Source of the DNA: Arenicola marina
Lineage: Eukaryota > Annelida > Polychaeta > Arenicolidae
DNA: 64,000 bases
Direction: 5' to 3'
Assembly: GCA_964019135.1 (NCBI GenBank)
Contig: OZ025255.1
Coordinates: 3,658,001 to 3,722,000 of the forward strand
The notes under the pieces are model-generated. The model was not told the DNA's origin. It did not search any database and was given only the letters and a program-made list of their open reading frames with translations. The position numbers were made by a program, and so were the translations under genes. Below, in pieces: positions 11,699 through 24,956 of the stretch. How positions within the stretch are numbered: the first letter of the stretch is position 1; every line of letters begins with the position of its first letter.

Positions 11699-12974
11699 AG
11701 TGGTCTACTGGGACAGGACTCTGTGACATGGCAGCGGTCTACTGGGACAGGACTCAAGGTGAGCTGGCAGCGGTCTACTGGGACAGGACTCAGTGACATG
11801 CCAGTGGTCTACTGGGACAGGACTCAGTGACATGGCAGCGGTCTACTGGGACAGGACTCGGTGACATGGCAGTGGTCTACTGGGACAGGACTCGGTGACA
11901 TGGCAGTGGTCTACTGGGACAGGACTCGGTGACATGGTAGTGGTCTACTGGGACAGGACTCAGTGACATGGCAGTGGTCTACTGGGACAGGACTCAAGGT
12001 GAGCTGGCAGTGGTCTACTGGGACAGGACTCAGTGACATGGCAGCGGTCTACTGGGACAGGACTCAAGGTGAGCTGGCAGTGGTCTACTGGGATAGGACT
12101 CAGTGACATGGCAGTGGTCTACTGGGACAGGACTCAGTGACATGGCAGTGGTCTACTGGGACAAGACTCAAGGTGAGCTGGCAGTGGTCTACTGGGACAG
12201 GACTCAGTGACATGCCAGCGGTCTACTGGGATAGGACTCAAGTTGAACTGCCAGTGGTCTACTGGGACAGGACTCGGTGACATGGTAGTGGTCTACTGGG
12301 ACAGGACTCGGTGACATGGCAGTGGTCTACTGGGACAGGACTCAGTGACATGGCAGTGGTCTACTGGGACAAGACTCAAGGTGAGCTGGCAGTGGTCTAC
12401 TGGGACAGGACTCAGTGACATGCCAGCGGTCTATTGGGATAGGACTCAAGTTGAACTGCCAGTGGTCTACTGGGACAGGACTCAGTGACATGGCAGTGGT
12501 CTACTGGGACAGGACTCGGTGACATGGTAGTGGTCTACTGGGACAGGACTCGGTGACATGGCAGTGGTCTACTGGGACAGGACTCAGTGACATGGCAGCG
12601 GTCTACTGGGACAGGACTCAGTGACATGGCAGCGGTCTACTGGGATAGGACTCAGTGACATGGTAGTGGTCTACTGGGACAGGACTCAAAGTGAGCTGGC
12701 AGTGGTCTACTGGGAAAGGACTCAGTGACATGGCAGCGGTCTACTGGGACAGGACTCAAGGTGAACTGCCAGTGGTCTACTGGGACAGGACTCAGTGACA
12801 TGGCAGTGGTCTACTGGGACAGGACTCGGTGACATGGTAGTGGTCTACTGGGACAGGACTCGGTGACATGGCAGTGGTCTACTGGGACAGGACTCAGTGA
12901 CATGGCAGCGGTCTACTGGGACAGGACTCGGTGACATGGCAGTGGTCTACTGGGACAGGACTCGGTGACATGGT
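11699..12974 (+). repeat. Copy of 7281-8556 at offset 4,418
   Basis: This segment shares the CTCTGTGACA unit (7301 and 11719) and a CTACTGGGAT unit with the CAAGTTGAAC tail followed directly by a CTCGGTGACA unit. It also shares the CAAAGTGAGC word. The sequence just before it (10.8-11.69 kb) instead matches 2.6-3.5 kb at offset 8,180, so the junction at 11699 joins two segment types. Confidence 0.75.
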
Positions 12975-15900
12975 AGTGGTCTACTGGGACAGGACTCAGT
13001 GACATGGCAGTGGTCTACTGGGACAGGACTCAAGGTGAGCTGGCAGTGGTCTACTGGGACAGGACTCAGTGACATGGCAGCGGTCTACTGGGACAGGACT
13101 CACGTTGAGCTGGCAGTGGTCTACTGGGACAGGACTCAAGGTGAGCTGGCAGTGGTCTACTGGGATAGGACTCAGTGACATGGCAGCGGTCTACTGGGAC
13201 AGGACTCACGTTGAGCTGGCAGTGGTCTACTAGGACAGGACTCAGTGACATGGCAGTGGTCTACTGGGACAGGACACAGTGACATGGCAGTGGTCTACTG
13301 GGACAGGACTCAGTGACATGGCAGCGGTCTACTGGGACAGGACTCACGTTGAGCTGGCAGTGGTCTACTAGGACAGGACTCAGTGACATGGCAGTGGTCT
13401 ACTGGGACAGGACACAGTGACATGGCAGTGGTCTACTGGGACAGGACTCAGTGACATGGCAGCGGTCTACTGGGACAGGACTCAGTGACATGGCAGCGGT
13501 CTACTGGGATAGGACTCACGTTGAGCTGGCAGTGGTCTACTAGGACAGGACTCGGTGACATGGTAGTGGTCTACTGGGACAGGACTCAGTGACATGGCAG
13601 CGGTCTACTGGGATAGGACTCAAGGTGAGCTGGCAGTGGTCTACTGGGACAGGACTCAGTGACATGGCAGCGGTCTACTGGGACAGGACTCAAGGTGAGC
13701 TGGCAGTGGTTTACTGGGATAGGACTCAGTGACATGGCAGTGGTCTACTGGGACAGGACTCAGTGACATGGCAGTGGTCTACTGGGACAAGACTCAAGGT
13801 GAGCTGGCAGTGGTCTACTGGGACAGGACTCAGTGACATGCCAGCGGTCTACTGGGATAGGACTCAAGGTGAACTGCCAGTGGTCTACTGGGACAGGACT
13901 CAGTGACATGGCAGTGGTCTACTGGGACAGGACTCGGTGACATGGTAGTGGTCTACTGGGACAGGACTCGGTGACATGGCAGTGGTCTACTGGGACAGGA
14001 CTCAGTGACATGGCAGCGGTCTACTGGGACAGGACTCAGTGACATGGCAGCGGTCTACTGGGACAGGACTCACGTTGAGCTGGCAGTGGTCTACTGGGAC
14101 AGGACTCAAGGTGAGCTGGCAGTGGTCTACTGGGACAGGACTCAGTGACATGGCAGCGGTCTACTGGGACAGGACTCACGTTGAGCTGGCAGTGGTCTAC
14201 TGGGACAGGACTCAAGGTGAGCTGGCAGTGGTCTACTGGGACAGGACTCAGTTACATGCCAGCGGTCTACTGGGATAGGACTCAGTGACATGGCAGCGGT
14301 CTACTGGGACAGGACTCACGTTGAGCTGGCAGTGGTGTACTAGGACAGGACTCGGTGACATGGTAGTGGTCTACTGGGACAGGACTCAGTGACATGGCAG
14401 CGGTCTACTGGGATAGGACTCAAGGTGAGCTGGCAGTGGTCTACTGGGACAGGACTCAGTGACATGCCAGCGGTCTACTGGGACAGGACTCAGTGACATG
14501 GCAGCGGTCTACTGGGACAGGACTCAGTGACATGGCAGCGGTCTACTGGGACAGGACTCAGTGACATGGCAGCGGTCTACTGGGACAGGACTCAGTGACA
14601 TGGCAGTGGTCTACTGGGACAGGACTCAGTGACATGGCAGCGGTCTACTGGGACAGGACTCAGTGAAATGGCAGTGGTCTACTGGGACAGGACTCAGTGA
14701 CATGGCAGCGGTCTACTGGGACAGGACTCAGTGACATGGCAGCGGTCTACTGAGACAGGACTCAAGGCGAGCTGGCAGTGGTCTACTGGGACAGGACTCA
14801 GTGACATGGCAGTGGTCTACTGGGACAGGACTCAGTGACATGGCAGTGGTCTACTGGGACAGGACTCAGTGACATGGCAGCGGTCTACTGGGATAGGACT
14901 CAGTGACATGGCAGTGGTCTACTGGGACAAGACTCAAGGTGAGCTGGCAGTGGTCTACTAGGACAGGACTCGGTGACATGGCAGTGGTCTACTGGGACAG
15001 GACTCAGTGACATGGCAGCGGTCTACTGGGACAGGACTCAGTGACATGGCAGTGGTCTACTGGGACAGGACTCAGTGACATGGCAGCGGTCTATTGGGAC
15101 AGGACTCAGTGACATGGCAGCGGTCTACTGAGACAGGACTCAAGGCGAGCTGGCAGTGGTCTACTGGGACAGGACTCAGTGACATGGCAGTGGTCTACTG
15201 GGACAGGACTCAGTGACATGGCAGCGGTCTACTGGGACAGGACTCAGTGACATGGCAGTGGTCTACTGGGACAGGACTCAGTGACATGGCAGCGGTCTAC
15301 TGGGACAGGACTCGGTGACATGGTAGTGGTCTACTGGGACAGGACTCGGTGACATGGCAGTGGTCTACTGGGACAGGACTCAGTGACATGGCAGCGGTCT
15401 ACTGGGACAGGACTCAGTGACATGGCAGTGGTCTACTGGGACAAGACTCAAGGTGAGCTGGCAGTGGTCTACTGGGACAGGACTCAGTGACATGGCAGCG
15501 GTCTACTGGGATAGGACTCAAGGTGAGCTGGCAGTGGTCTACTGGGACAGGACTCTGTGACATGGCAGCGGTCTACTGGGACAGGACTCAAGGTGAGCTG
15601 GCAGCGGTCTACTGGGACAGGACTCAGTGACATGCCAGTGGTCTACTGGGACAGGACTCAGTGACATGGCAGCGGTCTACTGGGACAGGACTCGGTGACA
15701 TGGCAGTGGTCTACTGGGACAGGACTCGGTGACATGGCAGTGGTCTACTGGGACAGGACTCGGTGACATGGTAGTGGTCTACTGGGACAGGACTCAGTGA
15801 CATGGCAGTGGTCTACTGGGACAGGACTCAAGGTGAGCTGGCAGTGGTCTACTGGGACAGGACTCAGTGACATGGCAGCGGTCTACTGGGACAGGACTCA

Positions 15901-17174
15901 AGGTGAGATGGCAGTGGTCTACTGGGATAGGACTCAGTGACATGGCAGTGGTCTACTGGGACAGGACTCAGTGACATGGCAGTGGTCTACTGGGACAAGA
16001 CTCAAGGTGAGCTGGCAGTGGTCTACTGGGACAGGACTCAGTGACATGCCAGCGGTCTATTGGGATAGGACTCAAGTTGAACTGCCAGTGGTCTACTGGG
16101 ACAGGACTCAGTGACATGGCAGTGGTCTACTGGGACAGGACTCGGTGACATGGTAGTGGTCTACTGGGACAGGACTCGGTGACATGGCAGTGGTCTACTG
16201 GGACAGGACTCAGTGACATGGCAGCGGTCTACTGGGACAGGACTCAGTGACATGGCAGCGGTCTACTGGGACAGGACTCACGTTGAGCTGGCAGTGGTCT
16301 ACTGGGACAGGACTCAAGGTGAGCTGGCAGTGGTCTACTGGGACAGGACTCAGTGACATGCCAGCGGTCTACTGGGATAGGACTCAGTGACATGGCAGCG
16401 GTCTACTGGGACAGGACTCACGTTGAGCTGGCAGTGGTGTACTAGGACAGGACTCGGTGACATGGTAGTGGTCTACTGGGACAGGACTCAGTGACATGGC
16501 AGCGGTCTACTGGGATAGGACTCAAGGTGAGCTGGCAGTGGTCTACTGGGACAGGACTCAGTGACATGCCAGCGGTCTACTGGGACAGGACTCAGTGACA
16601 TGGCAGCGGTCTACTGGGACAGGACACAGTGACATGGCAGCGGTCTACTGGGACAGGACTCAGTGACATGGCAGCGGTCTACTGGGACAGGACTCAGTGA
16701 CATGGCAGTGGTCTACTGGGACAGGACTCAGTGACATGGCAGCGGTCTACTGGGACAGGACTCAGTGAAATGGCAGTGGTCTACTGGGACAGGACTCAGT
16801 GACATGGCAGCGGTCTACTGGGACAGGACTCAGTGACATGGCAGTGGTCTACTGGGACAGGACTCAGTGACATGGCAGTGGTCTACTGGGACAGGACTCA
16901 GTGACATGGCAGCGGTCTACTGGGACAGGACTCAGTGACATGGCAGTGGTCTACTGGGACAGGACTCAGTGACATGGCAGCGGTCTACTGGGACAGGACT
17001 CGGTGACATGGTAGTGGTCTACTGGGACAAGACTCGGTGACATGGCAGTGGTCTACTGGGACAGGACTCAGTGACATGGCAGCGGTCTACTGGGACAGGA
17101 CTCAGTGACATGGCAGTGGTCTACTGGGACAAGACTCAAGGTGAGCTGGCAGTGGTCTACTGGGACAGGACTCA
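12311..17174 (+). repeat. Right copy of the 2265-7234 segment
   Basis: This is the partner of 2265-7234. The left border is set by CTC(A/G)GTG at 2264 versus 12310, and the right border by the tail difference at 7235 versus 17175. Beyond 17174 the sequence moves into a different word series containing the CTGCTGGGA landmark at 17297. Confidence 0.83.
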
Positions 17175-20100
17175 AGGTGAGCTGGCAGTGGTCTACTGGG
17201 ATAGGACTCAGTGACATGGCAGCGGTCTACTGGGACAGGACTCACGTTGAGCTGGCAGTGGTCTACTAGGACAGGACTCGGTGACATGGTAGTGGTCTGC
17301 TGGGATAAGACTCAAGGTGAGCTGGCAGTGGTCTACTAGGACAGGACTCGGTGACATGGTAGTGGTCTACTGGGACAGGACTCAGTGACATGGCAGCGGT
17401 CTACTGGGATAGGACTCAAGGTGAGCTGGCAGTGGTCTACTGGGACAGGACTCAGTGACATGGCAGCGGTCTACTGGGACAGGACTCACGTTGAGCTGGC
17501 AGTGGTCTACTGGGACAGGACTCAAGGTGAGCTGGCAGTGGTCTACTGGGATAGGACTCAGTGACATGGCAGCGGTCTACTGGGACAGGACTCACGTTGA
17601 GCTGGCAGTGGTCTACTAGGACAGGACTCAGTGACATGGCAGTGGTCTACTGGGACAGGACACAGTGACATGGCAGTGGTCTACTGGGACAGGACTCAGT
17701 GACATGGCAGCGGTCTACTGGGACAGGACTCAGTGACATGGCAGCGGTCTACTGGGACAGGACTCACGTTGAGCTGGCAGTGGTCTACTAGGACAGGACT
17801 CGGTGACATGGTAGTGGTCTACTGGGACAGGACTCAGTGACATGGCAGCGGTCTACTGGGATAGGACTCAAGGTGAGCTGGCAGTGGTCTACTGGGACAG
17901 GACTCAGTGACATGGCAGCGGTCTACTGGGACAGGACTCAAGGTGAGCTGGCAGTGGTCTACTGGGATAGGACTCAGTGACATGGCAGTGGTCTACTGGG
18001 ACAGGACTCAGTGACATGGCAGTGGTCTACTGGGACAAGACTCAAGGTGAGCTGGCAGTGGTCTACTGGGACAGGACTCAGTGACATGCCAGCGGTCTAC
18101 TGGGATAGGACTCAAGGTGAACTGCCAGTGGTCTACTGGGACAGGACTCAGTGACATGGCAGTGGTCTACTGGGACAGGACTCGGTGACATGGTAGTGGT
18201 CTACTGGGACAGGACTCGGTGACATGGCAGTGGTCTACTGGGACAGGACTCAGTGACATGGCAGCGGTCTACTGGGACAGGACTCAGTGACATGGCAGCG
18301 GTCTACTGGGACAGGACTCACGTTGAGCTGGCAGTGGTCTACTGGGACAGGACTCAAGGTGAGCTGGCAGTGGTCTACTGGGACAGGACTCAGTGACATG
18401 GCAGCGGTCTACTGGGACAGGACTCACGTTGAGCTGGCAGTGGTCTACTGGGACAGGACTCAAGGTGAGCTGGCAGTGGTCTACTGGGACAGGACTCAGT
18501 GACATGCCAGCGGTCTACTGGGATAGGACTCAGTGACATGGCAGCGGTCTACTGGGACAGGACTCACGTTGAGCTGGCAGTGGTGTACTAGGACAGGACT
18601 CGGTGACATGGTAGTGGTCTACTGGGACAGGACTCAGTGACATGGCAGCGGTCTACTGGGATAGGACTCAAGGTGAGCTGGCAGTGGTCTACAGGGACAG
18701 GACTCAGTGACATGCCAGCGGTCTACTGGGACAGGACTCAGTGACATGGCAGCGGTCTACTGGGACAGGACTCAGTGACATGGCAGCGGTCTACTGGGAC
18801 AGGACTCAGTGACATGGCAGCGGTCTACTGGGACAGGACTCAGTGACATGGCAGTGGTCTACTGGGACAGGACTCAGTGACATGGCAGCGGTCTACTGGG
18901 ACAGGACTCAGTGAAATGGCAGTGGTCTACTGGGACAGGACTCAGTGACATGGCAGCGGTCTACTGGGACAGGACTCAGTGACATGGCAGCGGTCTACTG
19001 AGACAGGACTCAAGGCGAGCTGGCAGTGGTCTACTGGGACAGGACTCAGTGACATGGCAGTGGTCTACTGGGACAGGACTCAGTGACATGGCAGTGGTCT
19101 ACTGGGACAGGACTCAGTGACATGGCAGCGGTCTACTGGGATAGGACTCAGTGACATGGCAGTGGTCTACTGGGACAAGACTCAAGGTGAGCTGGCAGTG
19201 GTCTACTAGGACAGGACTCGGTGACATGGCAGTGGTCTACTGGGACAGGACTCAGTGACATGGCAGCGGTCTACTGGGACAGGACTCAGTGACATGGCAG
19301 TGGTCTACTGGGACAGGACTCAGTGACATGGCAGCGGTCTACTGGGACAGGACTCAGTGACATGGCAGCGGTCTACTGAGACAGGACTCAAGGCGAGCTG
19401 GCAGTGGTCTACTGGGACAGGACTCAGTGACATGGCAGTGGTCTACTGGGACAGGACTCAGTGACATGGCAGCGGTCTACTGGGACAGGACTCAGTGACA
19501 TGGCAGTGGTCTACTGGGACAGGACTCAGTGACATGGCAGCGGTCTACTGGGACAGGACTCGGTGACATGGTAGTGGTCTACTGGGACAGGACTCGGTGA
19601 CATGGCAGTGGTCTACTGGGACAGGACTCAGTGACATGGCAGCGGTCTACTGGGACAGGACTCAGTGACATGGCAGTGGTCTACTGGGACAAGACTCAAG
19701 GTGAGCTGGCAGTGGTCTACTGGGACAGGACTCAGTGACATGGCAGCGGTCTACTGGGATAGGACTCAAGGTGAGCTGGCAGTGGTCTACTGGGACAGGA
19801 CTCTGTGACATGGCAGCGGTCTACTGAGACAGGACTCAAGGTGAGCTGGCAGCGGTCTACTGGGACAGGACTCAGTGACATGCCAGTGGTCTACTGGGAC
19901 AGGACTCAGTGACATGGCAGCGGTCTACTGGGACAGGACTCGGTGACATGGCAGTGGTCTACTGGGACAGGACTCGGTGACATGGCAGTGGTCTACTGGG
20001 ACAGGACTCGGTGACATGGTAGTGGTCTACTGGGACAGGACTCAGTGACATGGCAGTGGTCTACTGGGACAGGACTCAAGGTGAGCTGGCAGTGGTCTAC

Positions 20101-20512
20101 TGGGACAGGACTCAGTGACATGGCAGCGGTCTACTGGGACAGGACTCAAGGTGAGCTGGCAGTGGTCTACTGGGATAGGACTCAGTGACATGGCAGTGGT
20201 CTACTGGGACAGGACTCAGTGACATGGCAGTGGTCTACTGGGACAAGACTCAAGGTGAGCTGGCAGTGGTCTACTGGGACAGGACTCAGTGACATGCCAG
20301 CGGTCTATTGGGATAGGACTCAAGTTGAACTGCCAGTGGTCTACTGGGACAGGACTCAGTGACATGGCAGTGGTCTACTGGGACAGGACTCGGTGACATG
20401 GTAGTGGTCTACTGGGACAGGACTCGGTGACATGGCAGTGGTCTACTGGGACAGGACTCAGTGACATGGCAGCGGTCTACTGGGATAGGACTCAAGGTGA
20501 GCTGGCAGTGGC

Positions 20513-23427
20513 CTACTGGGACAGGACTCAGTGACATGGCAGCGGTCTACTGGGATAGGACTCAGTGACATGGCAGTGGTCTACTGGGACAAGACTCAAG
20601 GTGAGCTGGCAGTGGTCTACTAGGACAGGACTCGGTGACATGGCAGTGGTCTACTGGGACAGGACTCAGTGACATGGCAGCGGTCTACTGGGACAGGACT
20701 CAGTGACATGGCAGTGGTCTACTGGGACAGGACTCAGTGACATGGCAGCGGTCTACTGGGACAGGACTCAGTGACATGGCAGCGGTCTACTGAGACAGGA
20801 CTCAAGGCGAGCTGGCAGTGGTCTACTGGGACAGGACTCAGTGACACGGCAGTGGTCTACTGGGACAGGACTCAGTGACATGGCAGCGGTCTACTGGGAC
20901 AGGACTCAGTGACATGGCAGTGGTCTACTGGGACAGGACTCAGTGACATGGCAGCGGTCTACTGGGACAGGACTCGGTGACATGGTAGTGGTCTACTGGG
21001 ACAGGACTCGGTGACATGGCAGTGGTCTACTGGGACAGGACTCAGTGACATGGCAGCGGTCTACTGGGACAGGACTCAGTGACATGGCAGTGGTCTACTG
21101 GGACAAGACTCAAGGTGAGCTGGCAGTGGTCTACTGGGACAGGACTCAGTGACATGGCAGCGGTCTACTGGGATAGGACTCAAGGTGAGCTGGCAGTGGT
21201 CTACTGGGACAGGACTCTGTGACATGGCAGCGGTCTACTGGGACAGGACTCAAGGTGAGCTGGCAGCGGTCTACTGGGACAGGACTCAGTGACATGCCAG
21301 TGGTCTACTGGGACAGGACTCAGTGACATGGCAGCGGTCTACTGGGACAGGACTCGGTGACATGGCAGTGGTCTACTGGGACAGGACTCGGTGACATGGC
21401 AGTGGTCTACTGGGACAGGACTCGGTGACATGGTAGTGGTCTACTGGGACAGGACTCAGTGACATGGCAGTGGTCTACTGGGACAGGACTCAAGGTGAGC
21501 TGGCAGTGGTCTACTGGGACAGGACTCAGTGACATGGCAGCGGTCTACTGGGACAGGACTCAAGGTGAGCTGGCAGTGGTCTACTGGGATAGGACTCAGT
21601 GACATGGCAGTGGTCTACTGGGACAGGACTCAGTGACATGGCAGTGGTCTACTGGGACAAGACTCAAGGTGAGCTGGCAGTGGTCTACTGGGACAGGACT
21701 CAGTGACATGCCAGCGGTCTATTGGGATAGGACTCAAGTTGAACTGCCAGTGGTCTACTGGGACAGGACTCAGTGACATGGCAGTGGTCTACTGGGACAG
21801 GACTCGGTGACATGGTAGTGGTCTACTGGGACAGGACTCGGTGACATGGCAGTGGTCTACTGGGACAGGACTCAGTGACATGGCAGCGGTCTACTGGGAC
21901 AGGACTCACGTTGTGCTGGCAGTGGTCTACTGGGACAGGACTCAAGGTGAGCTGGCAGTGGTCTACTGGGACAGGACTCAGTGACATGGCAGTGGTCTAC
22001 TGGGACAGGACTCAGTGACATGGCAGTGGTCTACTGGGACAGGACTCAGTGACATGGCAGCGGTCTACTGGGATAGGACTCAGTGACATGGCAGTGGTCT
22101 ACTGGGACAAGACTCAAGGTGAGCTGGCAGTGGTCTACTAGGACAGGACTCGGTGACATGGCAGTGGTCTACTGGGACAGGACTCAGTGACATGGCAGCG
22201 GTCTACTGGGACAGGACTCAGTGACATGGCAGTGGTCTACTGGGACAGGACTCAGTGACATGGCAGCGGTCTACTGGGACAGGACTCAGTGACATGGCAG
22301 CGGTCTACTGAGACAGGACTCAAGGCGAGCTGGCAGTGGTCTACTGGGACAGGACTCAGTGACACGGCAGTGGTCTACTGGGACAGGACTCAGTGACATG
22401 GCAGCGGTCTACTGGGACAGGACTCAGTGACATGGCAGTGGTCTACTGGGACAGGACTCAGTGACATGGCAGCGGTCTACTGGGACAGGACTCGGTGACA
22501 TGGTAGTGGTCTACTGGGACAGGACTCGGTGACATGGCAGTGGTCTACTGGGACAGGACTCAGTGACATGGCAGCGGTCTACTGGGACAGGACTCAGTGA
22601 CATGGCAGTGGTCTACTGGGACAAGACTCAAGGTGAGCTGGCAGTGGTCTACTGGGACAGGACTCAGTGACATGGCAGCGGTCTACTGGGATAGGACTCA
22701 AGGTGAGCTGGCAGTGGTCTACTGGGACAGGACTCTGTGACATGGCAGCGGTCTACTGGGACAGGACTCAAGGTGAGCTGGCAGCGGTCTACTGGGACAG
22801 GACTCAGTGACATGCCAGTGGTCTACTGGGACAGGACTCAGTGACATGGCAGCGGTCTACTGGGACAGGACTCGGGTGACATGGCAGTGGTCTACTGGGA
22901 CAGGACTCGGTGACATGGCAGTGGTCTACTGGGACAGGACTCGGTGACATGGTAGTGGTCTACTGGGACAGGACTCAGTGACATGGCAGTGGTCTACTGG
23001 GACAGGACTCAAGGTGAGCTGGCAGTGGTCTACTGGGACAGGACTCAGTGACATGGCAGCGGTCTACTGGGACAGGACTCAAGGTGAGCTGGCAGTGGTC
23101 TACTGGGATAGGACTCAGTGACATGGCAGTGGTCTACTGGGACAGGACTCAGTGACATGGCAGTGGTCTACTGGGACAAGACTCAAGGTGAGCTGGCAGT
23201 GGTCTACTGGGACAGGACTCAGTGACATGCCAGCGGTCTATTGGGATAGGACTCAAGTTGAACTGCCAGTGGTCTACTGGGACAGGACTCAGTGACATGG
23301 CAGTGGTCTACTGGGACAGGACTCGGTGACATGGTAGTGGTCTACTGGGACAGGACTCGGTGACATGGCAGTGGTCTACTGGGACAGGACTCAGTGACAT
23401 GGCAGCGGTCTACTGGGACAGGACTCA
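20513..23427 (+). repeat. 1,518-bp tandem pair inside the left 9.4-kb copy
   Basis: The two copies are 20513-22030 and 22031-23427. The rare marker GACACGGCAG lies at 20843 and 22361, exactly 1,518 apart. The second copy has the extra G of the 35-bp unit. Homology ends where CACGTTGTGC (21907) faces CAGTGACA. Confidence 0.85.
22847..22881 (+). repeat. 35-bp unit with CTCGGGTGACA insertion (copy 1)
   Basis: This unit is 35 bp because one extra G turns CTCGGTGACA into CTCGGGTGACA (GGG at 22874-22876). It is one of only two such units I found. The other is exactly 9,461 bp downstream, so both must descend from one event that predates the larger duplication. Confidence 0.9.
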
Positions 23428-24956
23428 GTGACATGGCAGCGGTCTACTGGGACAGGACTCACGTTGAGCTGGCAGTGGTCTACTGGGACAGGACTCAAGG
23501 TGAGCTGGCAGTGGTCTACTGGGACAGGACTCAGTGATATGGCAGCGGTCTACTGGGACAGGACTCACGTTGAGCTGGCAGTGGTCTACTGGGACAGGAC
23601 TCAAGGTGAGCTGGCAGTGGTCTACTGGGACAGGACTCAGTGACATGCCAGCGGTCTACTGGGATAGGACTCAGTGACATGGCAGCGGTCTACTGGGACA
23701 GGACTCACGTTGAGCTGGCAGTGGTGTACTAGGACAGGACTCGGTGACATGGTAGTGGTCTACTGGGACAGGACTCAGTGACATGGCAGCGGTCTACTGG
23801 GATAGGACTCAAGGTGAGCTGGCAGTGGTCTACTGGGACAGGACTCAGTGACATGCCAGCGGTCTACTGGGACAGGACTCAGTGACATGGCAGCGGTCTA
23901 CTGGGACAGGACTCAGTGACATGGCAGCGGTCTACTGGGACAGGACTCAGTGACATGGCAGCGGTCTACTGGGACAGGACTCAGTGACATGGCAGCGGTC
24001 TACTGGGACAGGACTCAGTGAAATGGCAGTGGTCTACTGGGACAGGACTCAGTGACATGGCAGCGGTCTACTGGGACAGGACTCAGTGACATGGCAGCGG
24101 TCTACTGGGACAGGACTCAGTGACATGGCAGTGGTCTACTGGGACAGGACTCAGTGACATGGCAGCGGTATACTGGGACAGGACTCAGTGAAATGGCAGT
24201 GGTCTACTGGGACAGGACTCAGTGACATGGCAGCGGTCTACTGGGACAGGACTCAGTGACATGGCAGTGGTCTACTGGGACAGGACTCAGTGACATGGCA
24301 GTGGTCTACTGGGACAGGACTCAGTGACATGGCAGCGGTCTACTGGGACAGGACTCAGTGACATGGCAGTGGTCTACTGGGACAGGACTCAGTGACATGG
24401 CAGCGGTCTACTGGGACAGGACCCGGTGACATGGTAGTGGTCTACTGGGACAGGACTCGGTGACATGGCAGTGGTCTACTGGGACAGGACTCAGTGACAT
24501 GGCAGCGGTCTACTGGGACAGGACTCAGTGACATGGCAGTGGTCTACTGGGACAAGACTCAAGGTGAGCTGGCAGTGGTCTACTGGGACAGGACTCAGTG
24601 ACATGGCAGCGGTCTACTGGGATAGGACTCAAGGTGAGCTGGCAGTGGCCTACTGGGACAGGACTCTGTGACATGGCAGCGGTCTACTGGGACAGGACTC
24701 AAGGTGAGCTGGCAGCGGTCTACTGGGACAGGACTCAGTGACATGCCAGTGGTCTACTGGGACAGGACTCAGTGACATGGCAGCGGTCTACTGGGACAGG
24801 ACTCGGTGACATGGCAGTGGTCTACTGGGACAGGACTCGGTGACATGGCAGTGGTCTACTGGGACAGGACTCGGTGACATGGTAGTGGTCTACTGGGACA
24901 GGACTCAGTGACATGGCAGTGGTCTACTGGGACAGGACTCAAGGTGAGCTGGCAGT

